This document shows, piece after piece, positions 45,982-55,984 of a DNA stretch of 64,000 nt. The position numbers were made by a program, and so were the translations under genes. The stretch is from assembly GCF_019749255.1 (NCBI RefSeq), contig NZ_JACWFH010000008.1:165834-229833 (forward strand). The letters run 5' to 3'. The notes under the pieces are model-generated. The model was not told where the DNA came from, made no database searches, and worked only from the letters and a program-made list of their open reading frames with translations. This stretch comes from Mesobacillus maritimus (GTDB lineage: Bacteria; Bacillota; Bacilli; Bacillales; Cytobacillaceae). Each line of letters starts with the position of its first letter. The stretch's first letter is position 1.

Positions 45982-46767
45982 GTGAATAAAATAAAAGTTT
46001 GCGTCGTAGACGATAATCGGGAATTAGTAGGACTGTTGGAAGAGTACATTTCTTCCCAAGAGGATATGGAAGTTGTGGGTGTAGCTCATAATGGGCAGGA
46101 TTGCCTAGAAATGCTGGGTGATGCGGACCCTGATGTTTTGCTTTTAGATATCATTATGCCTCATCTTGATGGTTTAGCAGTTCTTGAAAAGCTTCGTGAG
46201 ATGGGTAGAAACAATTTACATGTTATTATGCTAACTGCTTTTGGGCAGGAAGATGTTACGAAAAACGCTGTAGAACTTGGTGCATCGTATTTTATTTTAA
46301 AGCCATTTGATATGGAAAATCTAGGGAACCATATTCGTCAGGTTAGCGGTAAAGCAAAAGGGGCTTCGCGTAAGCCACTAACTAGCTATAAAGCAGCACC
46401 AGAGCAAAAACCGAAAAATTTGGATGCGAGCATTACAAGCATTATTCATGAGATAGGTGTTCCGGCACATATTAAAGGGTACCTATATTTACGAGAAGCA
46501 ATTTCTATGGTTTTTAATGATATTGAGTTACTTGGTTCAATCACAAAGGTTTTATATCCTGACATTGCGAAAAAGTACAATACAACGGCTAGTCGTGTTG
46601 AGCGCGCAATTCGTCATGCGATTGAGGTGGCATGGAGTAGAGGGAATATCGAATCGATTTCTTCTTTATTCGGATATACGGTTAGTATGTCAAAAGCAAA
46701 ACCAACCAATAGCGAATTCATTGCAATGGTTGCAGATAAACTTCGCTTAGAGCATAAGGCTTCCTGA
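45982..46767 (+). CDS. spo0A: Spo0A, master regulator of sporulation
   Basis: This response regulator at the end of the phosphorelay has 261 aa. The receiver has the acidic pair in VVDDNRE, the phospho-Asp in [13 protein letters not shown] (near 55) and Lys in FILKPFD. The effector domain contains the recognition helix [18 protein letters not shown] and the tail [20 protein letters not shown], which is essentially invariant. GTG 45982 gives the family start [14 protein letters not shown] 45976 is an alternative two codons earlier. Confidence 0.97.
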   Translation: MNKIKVCVVDDNRELVGLLEEYISSQEDMEVVGVAHNGQDCLEMLGDADPDVLLLDIIMPHLDGLAVLEKLREMGRNNLHVIMLTAFGQEDVTKNAVELGASYFILKPFDMENLGNHIRQVSGKAKGASRKPLTSYKAAPEQKPKNLDASITSIIHEIGVPAHIKGYLYLREAISMVFNDIELLGSITKVLYPDIAKKYNTTASRVERAIRHAIEVAWSRGNIESISSLFGYTVSMSKAKPTNSEFIAMVADKLRLEHKAS

Positions 46768-46814
46768 GAGGGCAAGGAATAAATTAAAATCATTTTCCGT
46801 ATGATGGAATTATA

Positions 46815-46859
46815 AGAAACATCCTTCTCTAATTAGCTATAGAAGGATGTTTCTTTGTT
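46815..46859 (+). terminator. Terminator after spo0A
   Basis: AGAAACATCCTTCT pairs with AGAAGGATGTTTCT, followed by a T-rich tail. Confidence 0.9.
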
Positions 46860-46899
46860 TTCCTTAGCTTTTGGATAACTCTTTTAAGGATGTGGTTTT

Positions 46900-47637
46900 T
46901 TGACGCTTATTCTAGCCCATCGTGGGTATTCTTCCCTCTATCCAGAAAACACTATGCTTGCTTTTGTGGAGGCAGAAAAAGTGGGAGCGGATGGATTGGA
47001 ACTAGACGTACAGATGACAAGAGATGGAGAACTAGTGGTAATCCATGATGAAAAGGTAAATCGAACAACAGATGGGAAGGGGTTTGTTAAAGACTTCACT
47101 GCACAGGAAATAAGGAAGCTTGATGCTGGGCATCAGAATAAATCATTATCCAAGAAAGAAAAAATTCCATTATTAAAAGAGGTTTTTGAATGGCTAATGG
47201 GAAATTCAATGGTGTGCAATGTTGAGTTTAAAAATGGCTTATTTCCGTATAAAGGGATGGAAGAGAAAGTAATCGCTCTTGTTAGGCACTATCAGCTTGA
47301 AAGTCGAATTATTTTCTCTTCTTTTAATCATTACAGTGTGGTTCACACGACGAGCTTAGCACCTGAAATTGAAACAGCTCCATTATTAGCAGAAGGTCTT
47401 TATATGCCATGGATCTATGCAAAATCAATCCGCTCTAGTGGTTTTCACCCGCATTATCGTGCCGCACCAGACCAAATTATTAAACAGGCAATAGATTCAG
47501 GTATTGCCGTTCGGCCTTATACAGTGAATAAAGAAACGGAAATGGAGAGGCTAATAAAAGTGGGGTGCTCCGCAATGATTACAGATGATCCATTAAAGGG
47601 GGTACAAATAAGACTGGAAATAATGAAAAGGTCGTGA
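46900..47637 (+). CDS. Glycerophosphodiester phosphodiesterase
   Basis: This GDPD-family TIM-barrel enzyme of 245 aa hydrolyses glycerophosphodiesters to glycerol-3-phosphate and an alcohol. Catalytic residues are in LAHRGYSSLYPENT (His and Glu), GLELDVQMTRDGELVVIHDE (metal-binding Glu-x-Asp and second His), and CNVEFKN. There is no signal peptide, so it is cytoplasmic, like YqiK of B. subtilis. It starts at TTG 46900. No terminator was identified beyond the convergent gene. Confidence 0.92.
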   Translation: MTLILAHRGYSSLYPENTMLAFVEAEKVGADGLELDVQMTRDGELVVIHDEKVNRTTDGKGFVKDFTAQEIRKLDAGHQNKSLSKKEKIPLLKEVFEWLMGNSMVCNVEFKNGLFPYKGMEEKVIALVRHYQLESRIIFSSFNHYSVVHTTSLAPEIETAPLLAEGLYMPWIYAKSIRSSGFHPHYRAAPDQIIKQAIDSGIAVRPYTVNKETEMERLIKVGCSAMITDDPLKGVQIRLEIMKRS

Positions 47638-47907
47638 CTATTCGTCACGACCTTTTGTTGTGTCCGTTCCTGTTGGAATTCGAAATCTTGCTTGTACTTT
47701 ATTCCTTTTTCGGTCACGCCGTAAGATGAACCCAGCGATAAAAGCTAGTCCAGCTAAAAATAGGAAGAGTCCAATTAAAAATTGGAGCCACAGAAGGGAA
47801 AAGGGGGGGTGTAAAATGCCAAACACCATATCCCGCATAAGTTTAACCCCGTAGGCTGCGAGTGCCCCAGGTATTATCATTATAATAAGTGCAATAATTC
47901 TGACCAT
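47638..47907 (-). CDS. yqzF: DUF2627 membrane protein (YqzF-like)
   Basis: This 89-aa protein begins MVRIIALIIMIIPGALAAYG and has two membrane helices (about 3-20 and 38-62) with a basic C-terminal tail. It matches the small DUF2627 family found beside bkdR in Bacillus. Function unknown. ATG 47907 follows AAGGG by 6 bases; TTG 47922 overlaps that site. It shares its 3' boundary with the convergent phosphodiesterase gene. Confidence 0.82.
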   Translation of the reverse strand: MVRIIALIIMIIPGALAAYGVKLMRDMVFGILHPPFSLLWLQFLIGLFLFLAGLAFIAGFILRRDRKRNKVQARFRIPTGTDTTKGRDE

Positions 47908-48001
47908 AGTAATTCCCTTCAATTAAAGTATTACCTTCAAAAGTATCATAAAACATTGAAGAAATTTGTCAAGGGATTGAAATAGGAATAGAATGGTTGT
48001 G

Positions 48002-48015
48002 TGCAGAATATTGCA
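48002..48015. promoter_or_regulatory. Candidate BkdR site upstream of bkdR
   Basis: TGCAGAATATTGCA is a near-palindrome 52 bases before the bkdR start. It resembles the site at 50120 and is followed by a half-site (TGCAAAATTATT, 48033). It may mediate autoregulation. Confidence 0.5.
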
Positions 48016-48066
48016 CGTGTATATGTGCGTGTGTGCAAAATTATTCTCAGTATAGGGGGAGAGAAT

Positions 48067-50112
48067 ATGCAGAAGATTTTAATTGTAGGTGCAGGGAAAG
48101 GTGGTCTTGCGATATTAGGAATGTTACAGCAGACCTCTCAAATAATTGCTGTCATTGATCGTAACGCCAATGCCCCGGGTATAAGACGTGCGAAAGAATT
48201 GGGGATTCCAACTGGGGCAAATTGGCAAGACTTTTTAACAGATACGATTGACTTAGTAATAGAGGTCACTGGGGATATCGAAGTATTCAAGAGTATAAAT
48301 GAAGCTCGAGGAAAAGATACCATTGTTGTGCCTGGTGGTGTTGCCTATATGATTTCTACTTTAATGGAAGAAAGGGAAGAGTTGATTCACCAACTTAAAA
48401 ATGAAACCTATAAGCATGACCTTATCTTTAACTCAAGTGGCGATGGAATGATTGTGGTGAATGCAGCTGCAGAGGTTACTCTTTTTAACCGAAGTGCTGC
48501 GAAAATAATTGGTATATCCCCAGAGGAGGTCATCGGTAAACATATACATGATGTGATTCCTAGTAGCCGTCTCCCCTACATCATGAAAACGAAAAGAATC
48601 GAAACCAACCAGGAATTAACTTTAGAGAATGAACTAAAAGTAATTACTACCCGTATTCCGATGATTGATGAAAAAGCCCGTGTAATTGGTGCGTTTGCTG
48701 TATTTAAAGAAATCACGGAAGTTGTTCGACTTGCTGGAGAAATCACGAATTTAAAAGAAATTCAAACGATGCTAGAAGCAATCATTCAATCAAGTGATGA
48801 GGCAATTTCAGTTGTGGATGAGAATGGCAGGGGAATTATGATAAACCGTGCTTATAGTCGAATTACTGGATTGACCGAAGAGGAAGTGATTGGGAAGCCT
48901 GCTACAGCCGATATATATGAGGGTGAAAGCATGCACATGAAGGTCCTTGAAACAAGAAGACCTGTTCGAGGTGTGGCGATGCGGGTCGGCCCAAACCGAA
49001 AAGAAGTAATTGTTAATGTAGCACCAATCATTGTTGATGGAAAACTAAAAGGAAGTGTCGGGGTAATCCATGACATGTCCGAAATTCAAAGCTTGAACCG
49101 TGAGTTAATAAAGGCAAGACAAATCATTCGAACCCTAGAGGCGAAATATACATTTGAAGATATTATTGGGAATTCAGAAGAAATGAACCTTGCGATAGAA
49201 CAAGCACGCCTTGGTGCGAAAACACCGGCTACTGTCCTTCTTAGAGGAGAATCAGGAACAGGTAAGGAGCTTTTCGCTCATGCTATACATAATGAAAGTG
49301 ATCGTAAGTTTAATAAATTTATTAGAGTTAACTGTGCGGCTATTACTGAATCTCTCCTTGAAAGTGAATTATTTGGCTATGAAGAAGGAGCTTTTTCAGG
49401 GGCAAAACGTGGCGGGAAACGGGGATTTTTTGAAGAAGCAAATAACGGTAGTATTTTTTTAGATGAAATCGGGGAACTTCCTGCGAATACACAAGCGAAG
49501 CTACTCCGTGTTCTACAGGAAAAAGAAATTGTTCGAGTTGGGGGAACGAAAGCGATTCCGATTAATGTCCGTGTAATTGCAGCGACGAATATAAATTTAG
49601 AAAAGGCAATCGCGAATGGAACATTTAGAGAGGATTTGTATTATCGACTAAATCGAATGCCAATCCATATTCCGCCACTACGGATGAGAAAAGAGGATAT
49701 CCCCCTTTTATGTGACCGGCTTATTCATAAAATCAACCAAGATTATGGAAGAAATATTGAGAAGGTCTCACCTAGTGCGACTCGGAAATTATTAAGTTAT
49801 AGCTGGCCAGGGAATGTTCGGGAATTAGAAAATGTTTTAGGGAGAGCGATTATTTTTATGAACTACCATGAGCTTGAAATTCAAGAATACCACCTCCCTG
49901 AATTTGTTGGAGGACAAATAGAAATCAATCAAGCTGCTTCGACGGATTCCATTCAGGTGGAAACACTTGCGAACCAATTGCACGAATATGAAATGAATAT
50001 TATTAAGGATACGTTGGGAAAGGTGAATGGCAATAAAACACTGGCCGCAAAGTGCCTGGGTATCTCTGTGAGAAGTCTATATTACAAATTAGAAAAGTTT
50101 GGGTATGAATAA
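48067..50112 (+). CDS. bkdR: BkdR, sigma-54-dependent activator
   Basis: This is an enhancer-binding activator for the branched-chain keto acid genes, 681 aa. It has an unusual N-terminal Rossmann-like domain (residues 1-105, [18 protein letters not shown]), then two PAS domains (about 115-235 and 240-355). The AAA+ domain follows (about 375-600) with Walker A GESGTGKE, the sigma-54 contact loop [15 protein letters not shown], and Walker [13 protein letters not shown] Fis-type helix-turn-helix ([19 protein letters not shown]) ends it. ATG 48067 follows AGGGGGAGAG; the longer frame from 48001 begins inside the operator. Confidence 0.95.
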   Translation: MQKILIVGAGKGGLAILGMLQQTSQIIAVIDRNANAPGIRRAKELGIPTGANWQDFLTDTIDLVIEVTGDIEVFKSINEARGKDTIVVPGGVAYMISTLMEEREELIHQLKNETYKHDLIFNSSGDGMIVVNAAAEVTLFNRSAAKIIGISPEEVIGKHIHDVIPSSRLPYIMKTKRIETNQELTLENELKVITTRIPMIDEKARVIGAFAVFKEITEVVRLAGEITNLKEIQTMLEAIIQSSDEAISVVDENGRGIMINRAYSRITGLTEEEVIGKPATADIYEGESMHMKVLETRRPVRGVAMRVGPNRKEVIVNVAPIIVDGKLKGSVGVIHDMSEIQSLNRELIKARQIIRTLEAKYTFEDIIGNSEEMNLAIEQARLGAKTPATVLLRGESGTGKELFAHAIHNESDRKFNKFIRVNCAAITESLLESELFGYEEGAFSGAKRGGKRGFFEEANNGSIFLDEIGELPANTQAKLLRVLQEKEIVRVGGTKAIPINVRVIAATNINLEKAIANGTFREDLYYRLNRMPIHIPPLRMRKEDIPLLCDRLIHKINQDYGRNIEKVSPSATRKLLSYSWPGNVRELENVLGRAIIFMNYHELEIQEYHLPEFVGGQIEINQAASTDSIQVETLANQLHEYEMNIIKDTLGKVNGNKTLAAKCLGISVRSLYYKLEKFGYE

Positions 50113-50119
50113 TGTGGCA

Positions 50120-50133
50120 TGCAAATTATTGCA
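50120..50133. promoter_or_regulatory. Candidate BkdR upstream activating site
   Basis: TGCAAATTATTGCA has TGCAA/TTGCA arms. It lies about 76 bases before the -24 element of the ptb promoter, a usual distance for an enhancer of a sigma-54 promoter. Confidence 0.6.
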
Positions 50134-50195
50134 CACCGAGAAAGAACTTGCAGGAATTTACTCTTTTAGTTTCTGACTTTACGGTTCATTGCATT

Positions 50196-50211
50196 TGGCA
50201 CACTTCTTGCA
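50196..50211 (+). promoter_or_regulatory. Sigma-54 promoter of the bkd operon
   Basis: TGGCAC-N5-TTGCA is a perfect -24/-12 match. It lies 50 bases before ptb and after the bkdR gene, so sigma-L (sigma-54) with BkdR drives the operon. Confidence 0.92.
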
Positions 50212-50261
50212 ATAGGGATATTGAGGTTCGGTACAGTTGGGAAAGGGTTGAAACAGGATAA

Positions 50262-51182
50262 ATGGATTTTGATCAACTTATTGAAAATGCAACCAAAAAA
50301 AGCAAACAGACAATTGCAATCGCAGCAGCTGCAGCCCCTGACATATTGGAGACTGTATCGAAGGCTATCGAAGTAGGAATGGCAGACTTTCTCTTGTTTG
50401 GAAACAAACCGGAAGTTGAAGGTATTTTAGAAGATGTTTACCCAAGTTTAATTCAACATCCGGGAATTGAAATGATTCATACAGAATCAGATGAAGAAGC
50501 GGCATTCTTGGCGGTTAAATCTGTTCATGATAAAAAAGCCCGGGTGTTAATGAAGGGAAATCTTTCGACCTCGATTATTTTGAAAGCGGTTTTAAATAAG
50601 GAGAATGGGTTAAGGGCAGGGAGAGTCCTGTCGCATGTTGCAGTATTTGAATTGCCTAATTATAAAAAATGGATCTTTTTGACGGATGCGGCCATGAATA
50701 TAGCGCCTGACCTCGAACAAAAGGCAGAGATTATTCGGAATGCGGTATCAGTTGCTAACGCATTAGGGATTACAATGCCAAAGGTTGCGCCACTAGCTGC
50801 ACTTGAATTGGTTAATCCAGCCATGAGTGCAACCATTGATGCAGCTGTTTTAACCCAAATGAATAGACGAGGGCAAATTGAAAATTGTATTGTGGATGGT
50901 CCGCTTGCACTCGATAACGCGATTTCAGCCATAGCTGCAGAACATAAGGGTGTTAAAGGCGAGGTGGCGGGAGATGCCGATATTCTTTTAGTCCCTGCAA
51001 TTGAAGTAGGAAATGTTTTGTATAAGTCTCTCGTTTACTTTGCGAACGCTAAAGTGGGAGCAGTACTAGCTGGTGCAGCTGCGCCCATTGTTTTAACGTC
51101 AAGGGCGGACTCAGCAGAAAGTAAGCTGTATTCACTTGCGCTTGCTATAGAATCTATTACTAGTATGAACGATATAAGATAA
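50262..51182 (+). CDS. ptb: Phosphate butyryltransferase
   Basis: This enzyme converts butyryl- or branched acyl-CoA to the acyl phosphate, 306 aa. The phosphotransacetylase-type fold is visible with blocks VLMKGNLSTSIILKAVLN, FLTDAAMNIAPDLEQKAEII and GDADILLVPAIEVGNVLYK. First gene behind the sigma-54 promoter. With Buk it makes ATP from acyl-CoA produced by Bkd. Confidence 0.95.
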   Translation: MDFDQLIENATKKSKQTIAIAAAAAPDILETVSKAIEVGMADFLLFGNKPEVEGILEDVYPSLIQHPGIEMIHTESDEEAAFLAVKSVHDKKARVLMKGNLSTSIILKAVLNKENGLRAGRVLSHVAVFELPNYKKWIFLTDAAMNIAPDLEQKAEIIRNAVSVANALGITMPKVAPLAALELVNPAMSATIDAAVLTQMNRRGQIENCIVDGPLALDNAISAIAAEHKGVKGEVAGDADILLVPAIEVGNVLYKSLVYFANAKVGAVLAGAAAPIVLTSRADSAESKLYSLALAIESITSMNDIR

Positions 51183-51200
51183 TCTGGGGAGGAATTCAAT

Positions 51201-52301
51201 ATGGAAATCTTTACTTACCTTGAACAGTATGATTATGAGCAATTAGTATTTTGTCAGGATAAACAGTCTGGTTTGAAAGCGATTATTGCCATTCATGATA
51301 CAACCTTAGGTCCTGCTCTTGGAGGGACCAGAATGTGGACCTATGCTTCAGAAGAAGCAGCAATTGAAGATGCCCTTCGCTTAGCAAAGGGAATGACGTA
51401 TAAAAATGCTGCCGCGGGATTAAATCTCGGTGGCGGAAAAACAGTCATTATTGGTGATCCGCGGAAGGATAAAAATGAAGAAATGTTCCGAGCTTTTGGG
51501 CGTTACATTCAAGGTCTAAATGGCCGCTATATTACGGCTGAAGATGTCGGTACGACCGTTGCAGATATGGATCTGATTCACGAGGAAACCGACTATGTGA
51601 CGGGAATTTCCCCAGCATTCGGGTCCTCGGGAAATCCATCCCCTGTAACAGCCTATGGTGTTTATCGCGGAATGAAGGCAGCTGCAAAGGAAGCTTTCGG
51701 TACCGATAGCCTAGAAGGCAAAGTGGTTGCGGTACAGGGGGTAGGGAATGTTGCATATAATCTATGTCGTCATTTACATGAGGAAGGTGCGCAGCTCATT
51801 GTAACCGATATAAATAAAGAAGCTGTACAGAGGGCGGCGGAGGAGTTCGGTGCCAAAGTTGTAAACCCAGATGAAATTTATAGTGTTGAATGTGATATCT
51901 ATGCTCCATGTGCACTTGGGGCGGTTATCAATGATAAGACAATTCCACAATTCAAAGCGAAGGTTATTGCTGGTGCAGCTAATAATCAGCTTAAGGATAC
52001 AAAGCATGGTGACATTATTCATGAGATGGGGATTGTTTATGCCCCAGATTATGTGATCAATGCTGGTGGGGTAATCAATGTAGCGGATGAACTCTATGGG
52101 TATAACCAAGAGCGTGCACTAAAAAAAGTCGAACAGATATACACAAACATAGAAAAAGTAATTGGTATTGCTAAGCGAGACCAAATCCCGACTTACATGG
52201 CAGCAGACAGAATGGCAGAGGAACGAATTGAGAGAATGCGAAATTCCCGCAGTCAGTTCTTGCAAAATGGGCATCACATTTTAAGTCGACGTAAGTTTTA
52301 A
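51201..52301 (+). CDS. bcd: Branched-chain amino acid (leucine/valine) dehydrogenase
   Basis: This NAD-dependent dehydrogenase oxidatively deaminates leucine, valine and isoleucine to the keto acids used by Bkd. It has 366 aa, the Glu/Leu/Phe/Val family. The glycine-rich segment [15 protein letters not shown] holds the catalytic Lys region, and [20 protein letters not shown] is the NAD-binding motif. ATG 51201 follows GGGGAGG. Confidence 0.96.
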   Translation: MEIFTYLEQYDYEQLVFCQDKQSGLKAIIAIHDTTLGPALGGTRMWTYASEEAAIEDALRLAKGMTYKNAAAGLNLGGGKTVIIGDPRKDKNEEMFRAFGRYIQGLNGRYITAEDVGTTVADMDLIHEETDYVTGISPAFGSSGNPSPVTAYGVYRGMKAAAKEAFGTDSLEGKVVAVQGVGNVAYNLCRHLHEEGAQLIVTDINKEAVQRAAEEFGAKVVNPDEIYSVECDIYAPCALGAVINDKTIPQFKAKVIAGAANNQLKDTKHGDIIHEMGIVYAPDYVINAGGVINVADELYGYNQERALKKVEQIYTNIEKVIGIAKRDQIPTYMAADRMAEERIERMRNSRSQFLQNGHHILSRRKF

Positions 52302-52388
52302 CTTAAGAGTTTTATAAGTTAACATCCATATTTTTTTAGTAAATAGACATAGCTTCGCTTGTTTAATTTCACTGGAGGTTTAATAAAA

Positions 52389-53471
52389 TTGCACCATATG
52401 GAGTATCGTATCCTTGCTATTAATCCCGGGTCAACATCTACAAAAATCGGAGTATATTCGAATGAAGTCCCGCTTTTTGAACAAAGTATTCGTCATGATC
52501 GTGAGACTTTAGACTCGTTTGAAACCACCATTGACCAATATGAATTTCGTAAAGCTTCAATATTAGAAACTCTCGATACTCAAGGGATTAATGTTTCTAA
52601 GTTAAATGCTGTGTGTGGACGCGGGGGTCTTCTGCGTCCCATACAAGGTGGAACATATGTTGTAAATGAAGCCATGTTAGCGGATTTAAAAATGGGGTAC
52701 TCTGGACAACATGCTAGCAATTTAGGAGGTATTCTGGCTTACGAAATTGCGAGCGCTTTAAATATTCCCTCTTATATCGTTGATCCGGTCGTCGTAGACG
52801 AACTAGATGAAATCGCAAGGGTCTCCGGTTTCTCCTTGATAAAACGAAAAAGTATTTTTCACGCCCTAAATCAAAAGGCTGTTGCACGTCGTGTCGCTAG
52901 TGAATTAGGAAGGAAATATGAAGAACTGAATCTCATCATTGCCCACTTGGGCGGTGGAATTACGGTTGGTGTTCATAAAAATGGTCGAGTCATTGATGTG
53001 AATAACGGGCTTAATGGAGACGGACCTTTCAGTCCTGAGAGAGCAGGTACAGTCCCAGCAGGGGACCTTGTAAATTTATGCTATTCCGGAGAATTTTATC
53101 GCGACGAAATTTTAAAGAAGATAGTTGGGCAAGGTGGACTTGTCGGTTACCTAGGCACAAACGACGCTCTTAAGGTTGAACAAATGATTGGAAAGGGCAA
53201 TGAGAAAGCGAGTCTCGTATATTCAGCCATGGCTTATCAGGTTGCAAAGGAAATTGGTGCTCAAAGTGCAGTTCTCTTTGGCAAAGTTGATGCAATCGTT
53301 TTAACAGGAGGGCTTGCATTTGCCCATAAGTTTGTGAATGAGATTTCTGAAAGAGTGAATTGGATTGCCGATGTGATTGTTCATCCTGGGGAAAATGAAT
53401 TACAAGCACTTGCAGAAGGGGCATTACGGGTGTTGCGTGGAGAAGAGGATGGGAAAGAGTACCCAGGTTAG
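52389..53471 (+). CDS. buk: Butyrate kinase
   Basis: This acetokinase-family enzyme of 360 aa makes ATP from acyl phosphate. Motifs are [16 protein letters not shown] at the start, [10 protein letters not shown], and [24 protein letters not shown] 52389 is 10 bases after GGAGG. ATG 52398 three codons on is an alternative, and TTG 52359 is upstream of the site. It pairs with Ptb. Confidence 0.94.
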   Translation: MHHMEYRILAINPGSTSTKIGVYSNEVPLFEQSIRHDRETLDSFETTIDQYEFRKASILETLDTQGINVSKLNAVCGRGGLLRPIQGGTYVVNEAMLADLKMGYSGQHASNLGGILAYEIASALNIPSYIVDPVVVDELDEIARVSGFSLIKRKSIFHALNQKAVARRVASELGRKYEELNLIIAHLGGGITVGVHKNGRVIDVNNGLNGDGPFSPERAGTVPAGDLVNLCYSGEFYRDEILKKIVGQGGLVGYLGTNDALKVEQMIGKGNEKASLVYSAMAYQVAKEIGAQSAVLFGKVDAIVLTGGLAFAHKFVNEISERVNWIADVIVHPGENELQALAEGALRVLRGEEDGKEYPG

Positions 53472-53501
53472 GAATCAAATGTTTTTTAATAGGAGGACAT
53501 T

Positions 53502-54923
53502 ATGGCTGAAGAATATGACTTAGTAGTTTTAGGTGGTGGCACGGGCGGTTACGTTGCAGCAATCAGAGCTTCACAGCTTGGGTTAAAAACAGCAATTGTG
53601 GAAAAAGGAAAACTAGGTGGTACTTGTCTTCATCAAGGGTGTATCCCAAGTAAGGCTCTACTACGAAGTGCAGAAGTATTTTCAACAGCAAAAAATAGTG
53701 AAGAGTTTGGGGTTATTACTGGCGAAGTGAAAGTTCAGTTTAATAAAGTTCAGGAGCGGAAGAATCGAATTGTTGAACAATTGCATAAAGGTGTACAGCA
53801 TTTGATGAAACAAGGGAAAATCGATGTGTTCCAAGGAATGGGGAGAATTCTAGGACCGTCCATTTTCTCGCCTATGCCCGGAACGATATCCGTTGAAATG
53901 AACAATGGTCAGGATAACGAGATGCTTATCCCTAAAAACGTCATCATCGCAACAGGTTCAAGACCGAGGACGCTACCTGGTCTTGAGGTAGATGGGGAAT
54001 TTATCCTTACCTCTGATGAGGCGTTAGTTCTTGAGCAATTGCCTAAATCGATTTTAATCGTTGGCGGAGGAGTGATTGGGATTGAATGGGCCTCGATGAT
54101 GTGTGACTTTGGTGTTGAAGTTACGGTGATTGAATACGCAGACACCATTCTCCCAACTGAAGATAAAGAAATCTCACGTGAAATGCATCGGTTGTTGAAG
54201 AAAAAGGGAATAAAAATTATCACGAATGCAAAGGTGCTGCCAGAAACTCTTCAAAAAGAAAATGATGTGAGAATTTGTGCAGAACATTCTAGTGGACAGA
54301 AGGAGTTTCGTGCAGAGAAATTATTGGTATCAGTAGGGCGTCAGGCAAATATCGAGGGAATTGGACTCGAAAACACCGATATCCAAGTTGAGAAAGGCAC
54401 GATTGTAACAAATGAATTTTATCAAACAAAAGAGTCTCATATCTATGGTATTGGCGATTGCATTGGGGGTTTACAATTAGCGCATGTTGCATCACATGAG
54501 GGGATATGTGCAGTTGAACATATTGTAGGAAACAACCCTGAACCGATTGATTATTCGCTTGTTCCAAAATGTATATATAGTTCTCCAGAAGCCTCGAGTG
54601 TAGGGCTAACGGAAGAAGAAGCAAAGGAAAAAGGCTTCCAGGTGAAAACAGGAAAATTCTCGTTTAGAGCGATTGGAAAGGCACTTGTGTTTGGAGAGTC
54701 AGATGGATTTGTAAAAATTGTGGCTGATAAAGATACAGATGATCTTCTTGGGGTACATATGATTGGACCTCATGTTACAGATATGATCTCAGAAGCGGGA
54801 CTTGCAAAGGTTTTAGATGCTACACCTTGGGAAATCGCAAAAACGATTCACCCGCATCCTACCCTATCCGAAGCAATAGGCGAGGCAGCTTTAGCAGTAG
54901 ATGGGAAAGCGATTCATGCGTAA
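53502..54923 (+). CDS. lpdV: LpdV, dihydrolipoyl dehydrogenase (E3) of the Bkd complex
   Basis: This flavoprotein of 473 aa reoxidises lipoamide on BkdB with NAD. The FAD motif GGGTGGYVAAIRASQLG opens the protein. The redox disulfide is in GGTCLHQGCIPSKALL (near 43-48). The NAD motif is VGGGVIGIEWASMM, the second FAD motif is YGIGDCIGG, and the active-site His-Glu is in IHPHPTLSEAIGE. Complete. Confidence 0.96.
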   Translation: MAEEYDLVVLGGGTGGYVAAIRASQLGLKTAIVEKGKLGGTCLHQGCIPSKALLRSAEVFSTAKNSEEFGVITGEVKVQFNKVQERKNRIVEQLHKGVQHLMKQGKIDVFQGMGRILGPSIFSPMPGTISVEMNNGQDNEMLIPKNVIIATGSRPRTLPGLEVDGEFILTSDEALVLEQLPKSILIVGGGVIGIEWASMMCDFGVEVTVIEYADTILPTEDKEISREMHRLLKKKGIKIITNAKVLPETLQKENDVRICAEHSSGQKEFRAEKLLVSVGRQANIEGIGLENTDIQVEKGTIVTNEFYQTKESHIYGIGDCIGGLQLAHVASHEGICAVEHIVGNNPEPIDYSLVPKCIYSSPEASSVGLTEEEAKEKGFQVKTGKFSFRAIGKALVFGESDGFVKIVADKDTDDLLGVHMIGPHVTDMISEAGLAKVLDATPWEIAKTIHPHPTLSEAIGEAALAVDGKAIHA

Positions 54924-54976
54924 GTTTCACTCTTGATGGATAGAAAAAGGACTGATATTTCAAGGAGGTATAAAGA

Positions 54977-55972
54977 ATGGTTGAAAACCGTCATCAGGTG
55001 CTTGGTTTAAGTGATGACCAGGTGTTGGGAATGTATGAAACAATGCTCCTAGCACGTCGGATTGATGAGCGTATGTGGCTTTTAAACCGTGCAGGAAAAA
55101 TTCCCTTTGTGATTTCGTGTCAAGGTCAGGAAGCCGCACAAATTGGCGCAGCTTTTGCACTTGACCGCGAAAAAGATTATGTTCTTCCTTATTATCGAGA
55201 TCTTGGTGTTGTTTTAACCTTTGGGATGACTCCTAAAGAAATCATGTTATCAGGGTTTGCGAAAGCAGAAGATCCTAACTCAGGTGGACGCCAAATGCCT
55301 GGTCATTTTGGCCAGAAAAAGAATCGAATTGTTACTGGATCTTCCCCGGTAACCACGCAGGTTCCTCATGCTGTTGGTGTTGCGCTAGCAGGCAAAATGA
55401 AGGGTGAAAATCTAGTCGCTTATACAAGTTTTGGCGAGGGTTCTTCCAACCAAGGAGATTTTCATGAGGGAGCAAACTTTGCTGGTGTGCATAAATTGCC
55501 CGTTATTTTCATGTGTGAAAATAATAAATATGCCATTTCAGTGCCACTTGAAAAGCAACTAGCATGTGAAAAGGTGTCTGATCGTGCCATTGGTTATGGA
55601 ATGCCGGGCTTTACAGTCGATGGGAATGACCCTCTTGAGGTTTATAAAGCTGTGAAAGAGGCTGCTGAAAGGGGACGGAGAGGTGAAGGCCCTACATTAA
55701 TTGAAACGATTTCCTACCGATTAACACCTCATTCCTCCGATGACGATGACCGGAGTTATCGAGCACCAGATGAAGTGGCGCAGGCTAAAACGAAGGACCC
55801 AATCATCACCTTTGCAGCCTATTTGAAAGAGACCGGTGTACTAGATGATGAGAAGGAAAAAGAAATCAACGAGAAAGTCATGAAACTGGTTAACGAGGCG
55901 ACAGATTATGCGGAAAATGCACCGTATGCGGATCCAGAGCAAGCATTAAAATATGTTTACGCTAAAGAGTAA
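54977..55972 (+). CDS. bkdAA: BkdAA, branched-chain keto acid dehydrogenase E1 alpha
   Basis: This TPP-dependent subunit decarboxylates 2-oxo acids from Val, Leu and Ile, 331 aa. The TPP motif is GEGSSNQGDFHEGANFAG (near 155), followed by CENNKYAISVP. The phosphorylation-loop-like SYRLTPHSSDDDDRSYR is present. GGAGG lies 8 bases before ATG. Forms a heterotetramer with BkdAB. Confidence 0.96.
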   Translation: MVENRHQVLGLSDDQVLGMYETMLLARRIDERMWLLNRAGKIPFVISCQGQEAAQIGAAFALDREKDYVLPYYRDLGVVLTFGMTPKEIMLSGFAKAEDPNSGGRQMPGHFGQKKNRIVTGSSPVTTQVPHAVGVALAGKMKGENLVAYTSFGEGSSNQGDFHEGANFAGVHKLPVIFMCENNKYAISVPLEKQLACEKVSDRAIGYGMPGFTVDGNDPLEVYKAVKEAAERGRRGEGPTLIETISYRLTPHSSDDDDRSYRAPDEVAQAKTKDPIITFAAYLKETGVLDDEKEKEINEKVMKLVNEATDYAENAPYADPEQALKYVYAKE

Positions 55973-55984
55973 GGGGGAACGATT

